Part shown: positions 24,923 through 33,570 of the stretch, piece after piece
Layout: each line of letters begins with the position of its first letter
Numbering within the stretch: position 1 is the first letter of the stretch
NCBI RefSeq assembly: GCF_014837105.1
Contig: NZ_JACSPO010000004.1
Coordinates: forward strand, 1 to 39,438
Source: Oceanitalea stevensii
GTDB taxonomy: Bacteria; Actinomycetota; Actinomycetes; Actinomycetales; Actinomycetaceae
DNA length: 39,438 nucleotides
Reading direction: 5' to 3'
Notes under the pieces: model-generated
Database searches by the model: none
What the model was told of the DNA's origin: nothing
The model's input: the letters and a program-made list of their open reading frames with translations, nothing else
Made by a program: the position numbers and the translations under genes

Positions 24923-24945
24923 ATATTACTAAGCGTGCTTAGTGT
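24923..24945. promoter_or_regulatory. CrtR operator with divergent promoters
   Basis: ACTAAGC (24928-24934) and GCTTAGT (24937-24943) are exact inverted arms with a two-base spacer. TAATAT on the minus strand (24928-24923) is a -10 for the regulator, and TAGTGT (24940-24945) is a possible -10 for the rightward operon. A repressor here would block both directions, giving autoregulation plus control of carotenoid synthesis. Confidence 0.75.
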
Positions 24946-27190
24946 TAAGGGCGGCCAGTCCGGCCCCAGCCACCGTAAGTCCGACGGTCGTCGCGGCGCA
25001 GTCGTGCGCGCGCTCCTCACCGTCCTCGTCCTCCTCGCCTGGCTCGCCGTCGGCGGGCTGGGCGGCATGGCGCAGGGGTCGCTGTCGGAGGTGCAGACCA
25101 ACGACCAGGCCGCGTTCCTCCCCTCGAGCGCCGAGTCCACGCGCGCCGACGAGCTCGCCGAGGAGTTCGCCGGGGACCAGCCCCTGCCAGCGCTGCTCGT
25201 CGCGACGGCGTCCGGCGGCGGTGAGCTGTCCCCCGAGCAGCTCGCCGCGGCCGAGGAGTTCGCCGGGCAGGTCCCCGAGCTCGAGCTGGCGGACGGCCGG
25301 GTCCTCGGCGACGTCCTCGAGGGGCCCGTCCCCGTCATCCCCGCCGAGGACGGCGAGGCCCTGCTGCTCCCCATCTCGATCAACGGTGACGAGGCCGAGG
25401 AGAACGTCGGGGACACGGGGGAGCGGACCGGCAACGTCGTCGTCAGCGAGGTGCGCACCCTCGCGGCGGACACCCTCGCCGGCGCGGACCTCGACACGTG
25501 GGTGACCGGGCCGGCCGGCTTCGTCTCGGACCTCGGTGCCGCCTTCGGAGGCATCGACGGCGTCCTGCTCCTCGTCGCGCTCGTCGTCGTGCTCGTCATC
25601 CTCGTCGTCGTCTACCGCTCCCCGATCCTGCCCTTCACCGTCCTGCTCACCGCGGTCTTCTCCCTGTGCGCCGCCGCCCTCGTCATCAAGCCGCTCGCGG
25701 GCAGCGGCGCCCTCCTCCTCAACGGCCAGAGCCAGGGCATCCTCTCGATCCTCGTCATCGGCGCGGCCACCGACTACTCCCTGCTCCTCGTCGCCCGCTA
25801 CCGCGAGGAGCTCACCCGCAACGCCGAGCCGCGCCAGGCGATGGCCCAGGCGTGGCGTGCCTCGGTGCCGCCCGTCCTGGCCTCCGCCGGCACCGTCATC
25901 GTCGGGCTGCTCTGCCTGCTCCTGTCGGACCTCGGCTCCAACGCGAGCCTCGGGCCGGTCGGTGCGATCGGCATCGCCGCCGCCGTCCTCGGCGCGCTCA
26001 CCCTCCTGCCGGCGCTGCTCCTCGTCGCGGGCAGCCGCTCCCGGGCGCTGTTCTGGCCGCGCCGGCCCCAGTACCGCCCCGACGCCGCCCCGGCCTCGGA
26101 GGACTCCGCGGGCCTGTGGGGTCGCATCGCCGGCGCGGTCGCCCGCCGCCCGCGCCTCATCTGGGGCACGACCGCCGTCGCCCTCCTCGCGCTCGCCGTC
26201 TTCCTGCCCACCCTGCAGGCCGAGGGCACCGGCGAGGGGGACGTCTTCCTCAACCCGACCGAGGCGGTCGAGGGCCAGGACGTGCTCGTCGAGCACTTCG
26301 AGGGCGCCGGCCAGGTGCAGCCGCTCGTGATCATCACCGCCGAGGGCAGCGCCGAGGACGCCGTCGAGGCGGTCGAGGGCGTCGAGGGGGTCGAGAGCGC
26401 GCAGGTCGTCACCGGCGAGGACGACGCCCCCGTGGTCGTCGACGGCCTCGTCGAGATCCAGGCCGCCACCACCGCGACGTCGGAGAGCCAGGAGGCCACG
26501 GTCGTCGCCGGTGAGGTCCGGCAGACCGTCCGCGACGTCGACCCCGACGCGCTCGTCGGTGGCGCCGCGGCTCAGCGCCTGGACACCCAGGAGACGGCGG
26601 AGCAGGACCTGCGGACGATCGTCCCGCTCGTCCTCGCGGTCATCTTCGTCATGCTCGTCATCCTGCTGCGGGCGATCGTCGCGCCCCTGGTCATCCTCGC
26701 GGTCAACGTCCTGTCCTTCGCGGCCACGCTGGGACTGTCGGCGATCTTCTTCAACCACGTCTTCGACTTCCCGGGCGCGGACGCCTCCGTCCCGCTCTTC
26801 GGGTTCGTCTTCCTCGTGGCGCTGAGCATCGACTACTCGATCTTCCTCATGACGAGGGTGCGGGAGGAGTCGCTCGAGCACGGCACCCGCAGCGGCGTGC
26901 GCCGGGGCCTGACGATGACCGGTGGTGTCATCACCTCCGCCGGCCTCGTGCTCGCCGCCACCTTCGGCGCGCTCGTCGTCATCCCGCTGCTCTTCCTCGT
27001 CCAGCTCGCCTTCATCGTCGCCGTCGGTGTCCTCATCGACACCTTCATCGTCCGCAGCCTCCTCGTCTCCGGGCTCGTCTACGACATCGGCCGGACCGTA
27101 TGGTGGCCCTGGAAGGCCCGCGTGCCCGAGGACGAGGACGACTCGACGGCGGCCGCGCAGCAGACGACGGCGGTGGGGAGCAGCGCATGA
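24935..27190 (+). CDS. MMPL/RND-family membrane protein of the carotenoid operon
   Basis: A protein of up to 751 residues in the actinobacterial MMPL class of RND transporters. Two halves each hold an extracytoplasmic domain after one helix, then a bundle of five to six helices: LLLVALVVVLVILVVVYRSPILPF and GAATDYSLLLVARYREEL in the first half, VPLFGFVFLVALSIDYSIFLMTRVREE in the second; the Asp-Tyr pairs are the proton-relay positions. In C. glutamicum an MMPL gene lies in the crt operon, so a role in moving carotenoid or its lipid precursors is inferred. The start is unclear: GTG at 24935 sits inside the operator, and GTG at 25007 would give 727 residues. It overlaps the next gene as ATGA. 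Confidence 0.85.
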   Translation: MLSVKGGQSGPSHRKSDGRRGAVVRALLTVLVLLAWLAVGGLGGMAQGSLSEVQTNDQAAFLPSSAESTRADELAEEFAGDQPLPALLVATASGGGELSPEQLAAAEEFAGQVPELELADGRVLGDVLEGPVPVIPAEDGEALLLPISINGDEAEENVGDTGERTGNVVVSEVRTLAADTLAGADLDTWVTGPAGFVSDLGAAFGGIDGVLLLVALVVVLVILVVVYRSPILPFTVLLTAVFSLCAAALVIKPLAGSGALLLNGQSQGILSILVIGAATDYSLLLVARYREELTRNAEPRQAMAQAWRASVPPVLASAGTVIVGLLCLLLSDLGSNASLGPVGAIGIAAAVLGALTLLPALLLVAGSRSRALFWPRRPQYRPDAAPASEDSAGLWGRIAGAVARRPRLIWGTTAVALLALAVFLPTLQAEGTGEGDVFLNPTEAVEGQDVLVEHFEGAGQVQPLVIITAEGSAEDAVEAVEGVEGVESAQVVTGEDDAPVVVDGLVEIQAATTATSESQEATVVAGEVRQTVRDVDPDALVGGAAAQRLDTQETAEQDLRTIVPLVLAVIFVMLVILLRAIVAPLVILAVNVLSFAATLGLSAIFFNHVFDFPGADASVPLFGFVFLVALSIDYSIFLMTRVREESLEHGTRSGVRRGLTMTGGVITSAGLVLAATFGALVVIPLLFLVQLAFIVAVGVLIDTFIVRSLLVSGLVYDIGRTVWWPWKARVPEDEDDSTAAAQQTTAVGSSA

Positions 27191-27987
27191 GCCAGGACCG
27201 TCCGGCGCTCGTGCGCCACCTCGCGGTGACCGTCGCCTACGTCGTGTGCGTCGTGGGCTCACTGATCGGGGTCGGCCTCTTCGGCGGCACACCCATCGCC
27301 GAGGCCGCCGGCGGCGTGCTCGCCGCCGACTCCACCCACCTGGCCCCCGACTCCCCGGCGTTCTCCGTGTGGAGCGTCATCTACGGCGGCCTGGGCCTGT
27401 ACACGCTGTGGCAGTGGTGGGACCGCACCGACCGCCGCCGGATCGCCTGGCTCGTCGTCGCCTCCCTCGTGCTCAACGCCGCCTGGATCCTCACCGTGCA
27501 GGCCGGCCAGGTGTGGCTGAGCGTCGTCGTCATCGTCGCGCTCCTCGCCGTGCTCGCCCTCACCTTCCAGCGGCTGCTCGCGGTCCCGCCGCGCAGCCGG
27601 GTCGAGGCGCTGGTCGCGGACGGCACCATGGGTCTCTACCTCGGCTGGGTGAGCGTGGCGACCTGCGCCAACACCGCCGCCGCGCTGCTCGACAGCGGCT
27701 TCACCGGTGGCGGCGCCCCCGAGTGGTGGGCGGTCGGCGTGCTCGCCGCCGTCGCCGTCGTCGGGGTGGCCCTCGCCGTGGTCGGCCGCGGGCGGCTCGC
27801 GCCGGCCGCCACCATCGTGTGGGGACTGAGCTGGATCGCCGTGGCCCGCACCTCCGGTGCGCCCGAGTCGACCACCACCGCTGTCGCGGCGGTGACGGCC
27901 GCCGCCGTCGTCGCCGTCGTCACGATCGTCGTGCGGCTGCGCACGGGAGCTGAGACACGAGTAGGAAGACAGGAGACCACGACATGA
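27187..27987 (+). CDS. TspO/MBR-like tryptophan-rich membrane protein
   Basis: A 266-residue polytopic membrane protein. DSPAFSVWSVIYGGLGLYTLWQWW (about residues 57-80) resembles the TspO loop-helix with its W-x-x-IY pattern, followed by LVVASLVLNAAWI and DGTMGLYLGWVSVATCANTAAAL, which are typical of long TspO-related proteins of actinobacteria. TspO proteins bind porphyrins and in Rhodobacter affect carotenoid gene expression. It is longer than classical TspO (about 160 residues), with extra C-terminal helices and a polar tail. ATGA overlaps join it to the MMPL gene before and idi after. Family placement is moderate; function is unknown. Confidence 0.65.
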   Translation: MSQDRPALVRHLAVTVAYVVCVVGSLIGVGLFGGTPIAEAAGGVLAADSTHLAPDSPAFSVWSVIYGGLGLYTLWQWWDRTDRRRIAWLVVASLVLNAAWILTVQAGQVWLSVVVIVALLAVLALTFQRLLAVPPRSRVEALVADGTMGLYLGWVSVATCANTAAALLDSGFTGGGAPEWWAVGVLAAVAVVGVALAVVGRGRLAPAATIVWGLSWIAVARTSGAPESTTTAVAAVTAAAVVAVVTIVVRLRTGAETRVGRQETTT

Positions 27988-28538
27988 CCACCTCGACCGA
28001 GGACCTGGTGACGCTGCTGGCCGAGGACGGCACGGCCATCGGCACCGCCCCGCGGCCGACCGTGCACACCACGGAGACGCCCCTCCACCTCGCCTTCTCC
28101 TGCTACCTCACCGACGCGAGCGGCCGGCTGCTGCTCACCCGCCGGGCGCTGAGCAAGAAGACGTGGCCGGGGGTGTGGACCAACTCCTTCTGCGGGCACC
28201 CGCGGCCGGGGGAGGACATCGCCGAGGCGATCACCCGCCACGCCCGCCACGAGCTCGGCCTCGAGGTCACCGACGTGCGCCCCGCCGTCCCCGACTTCCG
28301 CTACCGCGCCGTCGACGCGTCCGGTGTCGTGGAGAACGAGATCTGTCCCGTCTTCGTCGCGACGACCACCCAGGAGCCGGAGCCCAACCCGGAGGAGGTC
28401 GCCGAGCACCGGTGGGTCGAGCCCCGCGAGGCCGTGCAGACCGTCGAGGTCGCGCCGTGGGCCGTCAGCCCGTGGATGGTCGCGCAGGTCGAGCGTCTCG
28501 TGGCCGCGGGCCACCTGCCTGAGAGCGCCTCCGGATGA
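27984..28538 (+). CDS. idi: Isopentenyl-diphosphate delta-isomerase, type I
   Basis: A 184-residue Nudix-fold enzyme interconverting IPP and DMAPP, feeding prenyl synthesis. Key residues are visible: the active-site Cys in TNSFCGHPRPGE (Cys67 region), the metal-binding His and Glu of the Nudix-like helix (ITRHARHELGLE), and the catalytic Glu region VENEICPVF. WVEPREAVQTVE and APWAVSPWM near the end are typical of type I enzymes. Length equals the bacterial family. Its ATG overlaps the preceding stop, and crtE overlaps its own stop, both ATGA. Confidence 0.95.
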   Translation: MTTSTEDLVTLLAEDGTAIGTAPRPTVHTTETPLHLAFSCYLTDASGRLLLTRRALSKKTWPGVWTNSFCGHPRPGEDIAEAITRHARHELGLEVTDVRPAVPDFRYRAVDASGVVENEICPVFVATTTQEPEPNPEEVAEHRWVEPREAVQTVEVAPWAVSPWMVAQVERLVAAGHLPESASG

Positions 28539-29581
28539 GCGCCCCACCGCGCGAGACGGTGGACACCGCGCCGGTGGACGCCGCGCTCGCCGGCTTCTTC
28601 ACCGACGGCACGCGCCACCTCGTGGGCGCGGAGCACACCCGGCTGTGGGCTGCCCTCCGGGACGCCTCGGCAGGCGGCAAGCGGCTGCGGCCCATGCTCT
28701 TCCACAGCGTCTACCTCGCGCTGGGCGGGCGGCAGACGGACGTCGCCGCCCAGGTGGGGGCCGCGCTCGAACTGCTCCACACCGCGCTCGTCGTCCACGA
28801 CGACGTCATCGACGGCGACACGGTCCGCCGGGGCAGGCCCAACGTCGTCGGCACGTTCGCGGCCGACGCGCGCGAGCGCGGCCACGACGCCGAGCGCGCC
28901 ACCCACTACGGCCAGAGCGCGGCCATCCTCGCCGGCGACCTCGCCCTCGCCGGAGCCGTCCGCGTCATCGCGCTGTGCGGGGCGCCCCCGGACAGCGTCG
29001 CGCGCATGCTCGACCTCGTGGACCGGGCGCTGCACCTCAGCGCTGCCGGCGAGCTCACCGACGTGCGCCTCAGCCTCGACGGCGACGCCGACGTCCCCTC
29101 CGTCATCACGATGGAGCACCAGAAGACGGCGGTGTACTCCTTCGAGCTGCCGCTCCAGCTGGCCGCGGTGCTCGCGGGCGCCCACGCCGAGCACGAGGCC
29201 GCGCTCACCCGCTTCGCGCGGCTCCTCGGCATCGTCTACCAGATCCGCGACGACCTCGACGGCATGTTCGGTGACGAGGCAGCCACCGGGAAGAGCTCGG
29301 TCTCGGACCTGCGCGAGGGCAAGTGCACGCCGCTCATGGCCTACGCCCGCACCACCCCCGCCTGGGCGCAGATCCGCCCCTACCTGGTCTCCGGCACCGC
29401 CGACGACGACGCCGCCGCGCGCGTCCGTCTCCTCCTCGAGGAGTGCGGGGCACGCGCCTTCGTCGAGGGCCTCGCGGAGGAGCTGACCGGCGAGGCCCGC
29501 GAGGCCGTCGCGCACCTGCCCGAGGCCCCGCTCCTGGACGAGTGGGCCACCGCCGTCACCCGCGGGGCGAGGGCGGCGTGA
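28535..29581 (+). CDS. crtE: Geranylgeranyl diphosphate synthase
   Basis: A 348-residue trans-prenyltransferase making the C20 GGPP precursor. GGKRLRPML near residue 49 binds IPP, the first Asp-rich motif is VVHDDVIDGDTVRRGRP (about 86-102), and the second is YQIRDDLDGMFGDE (about 235). EHQKTAVYSFELPL is the conserved mid-helix. The residues before the first motif are small/His-containing (LLHTALVVHDD), compatible with a C20 or longer product, but chain length cannot be fixed by eye. In the operon context CrtE is the natural call. It overlaps idi (ATGA) and crtB (GTGA). Confidence 0.92.
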   Translation: MSAPPRETVDTAPVDAALAGFFTDGTRHLVGAEHTRLWAALRDASAGGKRLRPMLFHSVYLALGGRQTDVAAQVGAALELLHTALVVHDDVIDGDTVRRGRPNVVGTFAADARERGHDAERATHYGQSAAILAGDLALAGAVRVIALCGAPPDSVARMLDLVDRALHLSAAGELTDVRLSLDGDADVPSVITMEHQKTAVYSFELPLQLAAVLAGAHAEHEAALTRFARLLGIVYQIRDDLDGMFGDEAATGKSSVSDLREGKCTPLMAYARTTPAWAQIRPYLVSGTADDDAAARVRLLLEECGARAFVEGLAEELTGEAREAVAHLPEAPLLDEWATAVTRGARAA

Positions 29582-30447
29582 ACCGCCCGTCCCGCCGGCC
29601 CGCCGCGGCCTCCCGGTACGACGACGTCGCCAGCCGCAGCGCCGCCGTCGTCATCGACACGTACTCGACGTCCTTCGGGTGGGCGTGCCGCCTGCTCGCC
29701 CCCGGCGACCGGGAGCACGTGCGCAACATCTACGCCCTCGTGCGGGTGGCCGACGAGATCGTCGACGACCCCGACCAGTCGTGGTCCGCCGCCGACCGCG
29801 GCGCCATGCTCGACGCCCTCGAGGAGGACACCGCGCAGGCACTGCTCAGCGGCCGCAGCGCCAACCTCGTCGTCCACGCCTTCGCCCGCACCTCCCGCCG
29901 CTACGGCATCGGCCCCGAGCTCATCACCCCGTTCTTCGCCTCGATGCGCGCGGACCTGTCCGTCGACGCGCACGACGAGGCCAGCCTGGCCGAGTACGTC
30001 CACGGCTCGGCGGAGGTCGTCGGGCTCATGTGCCTGCGCGTCTTCGTCGACGGCGACGACGCCACCTACGAGCGTCTCGCGCCCGGCGCCAGCCGCCTGG
30101 GCGCCGCCTTCCAGAAGGTGAACTTCCTGCGCGACCTCGGCCAGGACCACGACGCACTGGGACGCACCTACTTCCCGGGGTTGGACCCCGCGGCCTTCAG
30201 CGACGCGCACCGCGACGCCCTCCTCGACGACATCGACGCGGACCTGGCCGCCGCCGAGCGCGCCCTGGTCCAGCTGCCCGCGAGCAGCCGCCGCGCCGTG
30301 CGGGTGGCCCACGGCCTGTTCAGCGAGCTGTCCCGGCGGCTGCGGGAGACCCCCGCGGCGCAGATCCGCACCGAGCGCGTGCGGGTGCCGGACCCGGTCA
30401 AGGCGCGGATCGTGCTGCGCGGGACCCTCACGGGAGGACGTCGATGA
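29578..30447 (+). CDS. crtB: Phytoene synthase
   Basis: A 289-residue squalene/phytoene synthase that condenses two GGPP to phytoene. The start is GTG at 29578, overlapping the crtE stop. Motifs: STSFGWACRLL near residue 25, YALVRVADEIVDDPDQS with the first Asp motif (about 50), AEYVHGSAEVVGLMCLRVF (about 140), and LGAAFQKVNFLRDLGQDHDALGRTYFP with the second Asp motif (about 180). All signature residues of the family are present, and length is normal. It is joined to crtI by ATGA. Confidence 0.95.
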   Translation: MNRPSRRPAAASRYDDVASRSAAVVIDTYSTSFGWACRLLAPGDREHVRNIYALVRVADEIVDDPDQSWSAADRGAMLDALEEDTAQALLSGRSANLVVHAFARTSRRYGIGPELITPFFASMRADLSVDAHDEASLAEYVHGSAEVVGLMCLRVFVDGDDATYERLAPGASRLGAAFQKVNFLRDLGQDHDALGRTYFPGLDPAAFSDAHRDALLDDIDADLAAAERALVQLPASSRRAVRVAHGLFSELSRRLRETPAAQIRTERVRVPDPVKARIVLRGTLTGGRR

Positions 30448-32036
30448 CCACCGCACCGGGTGGGGCGGCGCGCACGGGCGCGCCCACCGCCGTCGTCGTC
30501 GGCGGCGGGATCTCGGGGCTCGCGACGGCGGCCCTGCTCGCCCGCGACGGCTTCCGCGTCGAGCTCCTCGAGCAGCGCGAGGAGGTGGGCGGCCGCGCCG
30601 GCAGCTGGAGCGCCGAGGGCTTCCGCTTCGACACCGGCCCGTCCTGGTACCTCATGCCCGAGGTCTTCGACCGGTTCTTCGGGCTGCTCGGCAGCTCGAG
30701 CGCCGAGCAGCTCGACCTCGTCACGCTCGACCCCGCCTACCGGGTCTTCTACGAGGGGCACACCGAGGCGCTGGACGTCCTGCCGGACCGTGACGCCAAC
30801 CTCGCCGCCTTCGAGCGGGTCGAGCCCGGGGCCGGGCGCCGCCTGGCGCAGTACCTCGACACCGCGCAGGAGACCTACGACATGGCGCTGCGCCACTTCC
30901 TCTACACGAGCTTCACCTCGTGGCGGGACCTGGCAGTGCCGGACGTCGCGCGCCAGGCCCACCGGCTGCTCCCGCTCCTGGGTCGCTCGCTCAAGGCGCA
31001 CGTCGCCGCGAGCTTCACAGACCGCCGGCTGCGCCAGATCCTCGGCTACCCGGCGGTCTTCCTCGGCTCCTCGCCCGACCGCACGCCGAGCATGTACCAC
31101 CTCATGAGCGCCCTCGACCTCACCGGCGGGGTCCAGTACCCCCAGGGCGGCTTCACCCGGCTCATCGAGGCCGTCGCCGGGCTCGCCGAGCAGCAGGGCG
31201 TCACCATCCGCACCGGGGCCACGGTCACCGCCGTGACGACCGAGTCCGGCCCCCGCGGCCGGCGCCGCCCGCCGTCCCGCGTCACGGGCGTCCGCTACCG
31301 CGACGCCGCCGGCGCCGAGCACCGCCTGCGTGCCGACGTCGTCGTCGCGGCGACGGACCTCCACCACGTCGAGACCGAGCTGCTCCCGCCCGCCGTGCGC
31401 GAGCGGCCCGCCCGCTGGTGGCAGCGCCGCGACCCGGGCCCCGGCGGTGTGCTCGTCTACCTCGGCATCGACGGCCGCCTGCCCCAGCTGCCCCACCACA
31501 CGCTCCTGTTCACCGAGGACTGGGACCGCAACTTCCGCGACATCAGGGAGGGGCGCGTGCCGAGCCCGGCCTCCGCCTACGTGTGCACGCCCTCGCGCAC
31601 CGACCCGGGCGTCGCGCCCGAGGACGCGGAGAACGTCTTCATCCTCGTCCCGGTCCCCGCCGACCCGTCCCTCGGCCGCGGCGGCCGCGACGGCGGCGGC
31701 GACCGCGCCGTCGAGGAGATCGCCGACGCCGCCATCGATCAGCTCGCCTCCTGGGCGGGGATCGCGGACCTGCGCGAGCGCATCCGGGTGCGCCGGACCG
31801 TCGGGCCCGGCGACTTCGCCGCGGACCTCAACTCCTGGCGCGGGGGCATGCTCGGCCCGGCGCACACCCTGCGGCAGAGCGCCTTCTTCCGGCCGGGAAA
31901 CGCCTCGCGGAAGGTGAGCGGCCTGTACTACGCCGGGGCGAGCACCATCCCGGGCATCGGGCTGCCGATGTGCCTCATCAGCGCCGAGATCGTCCGCGAC
32001 CGGGTCCACGCCGAGATGGCACTGTGGGACTCGTGA
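30444..32036 (+). CDS. crtI: Phytoene desaturase (CrtI-type)
   Basis: A 530-residue FAD enzyme that desaturates phytoene to lycopene. The dinucleotide motif VVVGGGISGLATAALLARDG is at residues 17-36, followed by LEQREEVGGRAGSW. FDTGPSWYLMPEVFDRFF is the CrtI substrate-side motif, and the C-terminal signature GASTIPGIGLPMCLISAEIV begins near residue 498. Length fits the bacterial CrtI family. There is an Arg-rich stretch (GPRGRRRPPSR) at about residue 270 that looks like a local insertion. The ATG overlaps the crtB stop, and the end overlaps the next start as GTGA. Confidence 0.95.
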   Translation: MTTAPGGAARTGAPTAVVVGGGISGLATAALLARDGFRVELLEQREEVGGRAGSWSAEGFRFDTGPSWYLMPEVFDRFFGLLGSSSAEQLDLVTLDPAYRVFYEGHTEALDVLPDRDANLAAFERVEPGAGRRLAQYLDTAQETYDMALRHFLYTSFTSWRDLAVPDVARQAHRLLPLLGRSLKAHVAASFTDRRLRQILGYPAVFLGSSPDRTPSMYHLMSALDLTGGVQYPQGGFTRLIEAVAGLAEQQGVTIRTGATVTAVTTESGPRGRRRPPSRVTGVRYRDAAGAEHRLRADVVVAATDLHHVETELLPPAVRERPARWWQRRDPGPGGVLVYLGIDGRLPQLPHHTLLFTEDWDRNFRDIREGRVPSPASAYVCTPSRTDPGVAPEDAENVFILVPVPADPSLGRGGRDGGGDRAVEEIADAAIDQLASWAGIADLRERIRVRRTVGPGDFAADLNSWRGGMLGPAHTLRQSAFFRPGNASRKVSGLYYAGASTIPGIGLPMCLISAEIVRDRVHAEMALWDS

Positions 32037-32374
32037 TCGCACTCGCCTACCTCGCGGCGCTGCTCGTCTCGCTCGGCTGCATGGCCCTGCTCGACGCCCG
32101 CTTCCGGCTCGTCCTGTGGGCCGACGCCCGCCGCGGCGCCCTCGTCCTCGCCGTCGGCGTCGCGTTCTTCCTCCTGTGGGACGTCGCCGCGATCGTCTCC
32201 GGCTTCTACCACCGCGGGGAGAGCGAGGCGATGACCGGCATCATGCTCGCCCCCGAGCTGCCCCTCGAGGAGCTCGTCTTCGTCACCTTCCTCTGCTACC
32301 TCACCCTGGTGCTCCACGGGCTCGTCCTCCTGCTCCTGCGCTCGCGCCGCACGACGACGGCGGAGGTGGGCTGA
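32033..32374 (+). CDS. crtYe: Heterodimeric lycopene cyclase subunit (C50 type), first subunit
   Basis: A 113-residue protein with three hydrophobic helices. The first reads YLAALLVSLGCMALLDARFRLVLW, and APELPLEELVFVTFLCY carries the conserved PxEE motif of the CrtYe/CrtYc/CrtYg cyclases. Two such small subunits together cyclise the elongated C50 lycopene derivative. The GTG at 32033 overlaps the crtI stop; a GTG three codons earlier is also possible. Whether the ring is epsilon (decaprenoxanthin), gamma (sarcinaxanthin) or beta (C.p.450) cannot be decided by eye, so the symbol is chosen by gene order. Confidence 0.85.
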   Translation: MIALAYLAALLVSLGCMALLDARFRLVLWADARRGALVLAVGVAFFLLWDVAAIVSGFYHRGESEAMTGIMLAPELPLEELVFVTFLCYLTLVLHGLVLLLLRSRRTTTAEVG

Positions 32375-32695
32375 GTGAGCTACCTCCTGCTGGCGGGCCT
32401 CTTCCTCGTGCCCGTCCTCGCCACCGCCGTCGTCGCCACCCGGGTGCGGCGGCTGGGCCGGCGCTGGTGGGCGGCGACGGCGATCACGCTCGCCACCCTG
32501 GTCGTCCTCACGGTCGTCTTCGACAGCCTGATGATCGCCTCCGACCTCTTCCGCTACGACGAGTCCCAGCTCACCGGGGTCCGGCTCCTCCTCGCGCCGG
32601 TCGAGGACCTCGCCTGGCCGCTCGCCTCGGTGCTGCTCCTGCCCGCGCTCTGGGAGCTGCTGCGACCCCGCCGGGCCGAGGAGGAGCGGGCATGA
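32375..32695 (+). CDS. crtYf: Heterodimeric lycopene cyclase subunit (C50 type), second subunit
   Basis: A 106-residue protein with three membrane helices. LTVVFDSLMIASDLFRYDE, with the conserved FD and Y-D-E positions, and LLLAPVEDLAWPLASVLLLPALWELL match the second cyclase subunit family (CrtYf/CrtYd/CrtYh). The GTG start follows the previous TGA without a gap, and crtEb overlaps its stop (ATGA). It works as a pair with the first subunit. Confidence 0.85.
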   Translation: MSYLLLAGLFLVPVLATAVVATRVRRLGRRWWAATAITLATLVVLTVVFDSLMIASDLFRYDESQLTGVRLLLAPVEDLAWPLASVLLLPALWELLRPRRAEEERA

Positions 32696-33570
32696 CCGCC
32701 ACCGCCACCAGCGCCCTGCGCCAGCTCCTCGGCTCCTCGCGGCCGGTCAGCTGGATCAACACCGCCTACCCCTTCGCGGCGGCATACCTCATGGCGGGCG
32801 GCGGCGTGGACCTCGCGCTCGTCGTCGGCACGCTGTACTTCCTCATCCCCTACAACCTCCTCATGTACGGGGTCAACGACGTCTTCGACTACGAGTCGGA
32901 CCTCCGTAACGCGCGCAAGGGCGGCATCGAGGGGATCGTCCTCGACCGCCGCTGGCACCGCACGACGATCTGGGCGTCGGTGCTGAGCAACCTGCCCTTC
33001 GTCGTCGCCCTCGTCCTGCTCGGCTCGGTGGCCTCGACGGCGGTGCTCACCGTCAGCGTGCTCGCCGTCATCGCCTACTCCGCCCCCGTGCTGCGGTTCA
33101 AGGAGCGGCCCTTCCTCGACTCCCTCACCTCGAGCACCCACTTCGTCAGCCCGGCGGTCTTCGGGCTCGTCCTCGCGGGCGGCGCCCTGGAGGGGGCGGC
33201 GCTCGCCGCGCTCGTCGCCTTCTTCCTGTGGGGGATGGCGTCCCACGCCTTCGGGGCCGTCCAGGACGTCACCGCGGACCGCGAGGCCGACATCTCCTCG
33301 GTGGCGACCTGGCTCGGGGCCGCCCGCACCACCCGCCTGTCCCTCGGGCTGTACGCGGCGGCCGGCGTGGCCGTGCTGTGGACCGGGTGGCCGGGCGCGC
33401 TGGCCGCCGTCCTCGTCGTGCCCTACCTCCTCTCGATCTGGCCCTACCGCTCCCTGCCCGACGCGCGCTGCGAGGAGGCCAACGCCGGGTGGCGCCGGTT
33501 CATCTGGTTCAACCTCGGCACCGGCTTCCTCATCACCCAGCTCCTCATCGCCATCGCCTGGACCCGCTGA
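32692..33570 (+). CDS. crtEb: Lycopene elongase (UbiA-family prenyltransferase)
   Basis: A 292-residue membrane prenyltransferase that adds two C5 units to lycopene, producing the C50 skeleton (flavuxanthin type). UbiA motifs are clear: NDVFDYESDLRNARKGG (first Asp motif, about residue 62) and QDVTADREADISSVATWLG (second, about 190). PVSWINTAYPFAAAYLMAGG is the typical CrtEb N-terminal region. About eight to nine helices. It is coupled to crtYf by ATGA and to the next gene by TGATG. Together with the cyclase pair it defines the operon as a C50 pathway. Confidence 0.93.
   Translation: MTATATSALRQLLGSSRPVSWINTAYPFAAAYLMAGGGVDLALVVGTLYFLIPYNLLMYGVNDVFDYESDLRNARKGGIEGIVLDRRWHRTTIWASVLSNLPFVVALVLLGSVASTAVLTVSVLAVIAYSAPVLRFKERPFLDSLTSSTHFVSPAVFGLVLAGGALEGAALAALVAFFLWGMASHAFGAVQDVTADREADISSVATWLGAARTTRLSLGLYAAAGVAVLWTGWPGALAAVLVVPYLLSIWPYRSLPDARCEEANAGWRRFIWFNLGTGFLITQLLIAIAWTR

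Noticed and set aside
24929..27292. 787-codon minus-strand frame opposite the MMPL gene
   Set aside because: Composition is almost only charged residues and Gly, as expected for the antisense of a hydrophobic protein at high GC.
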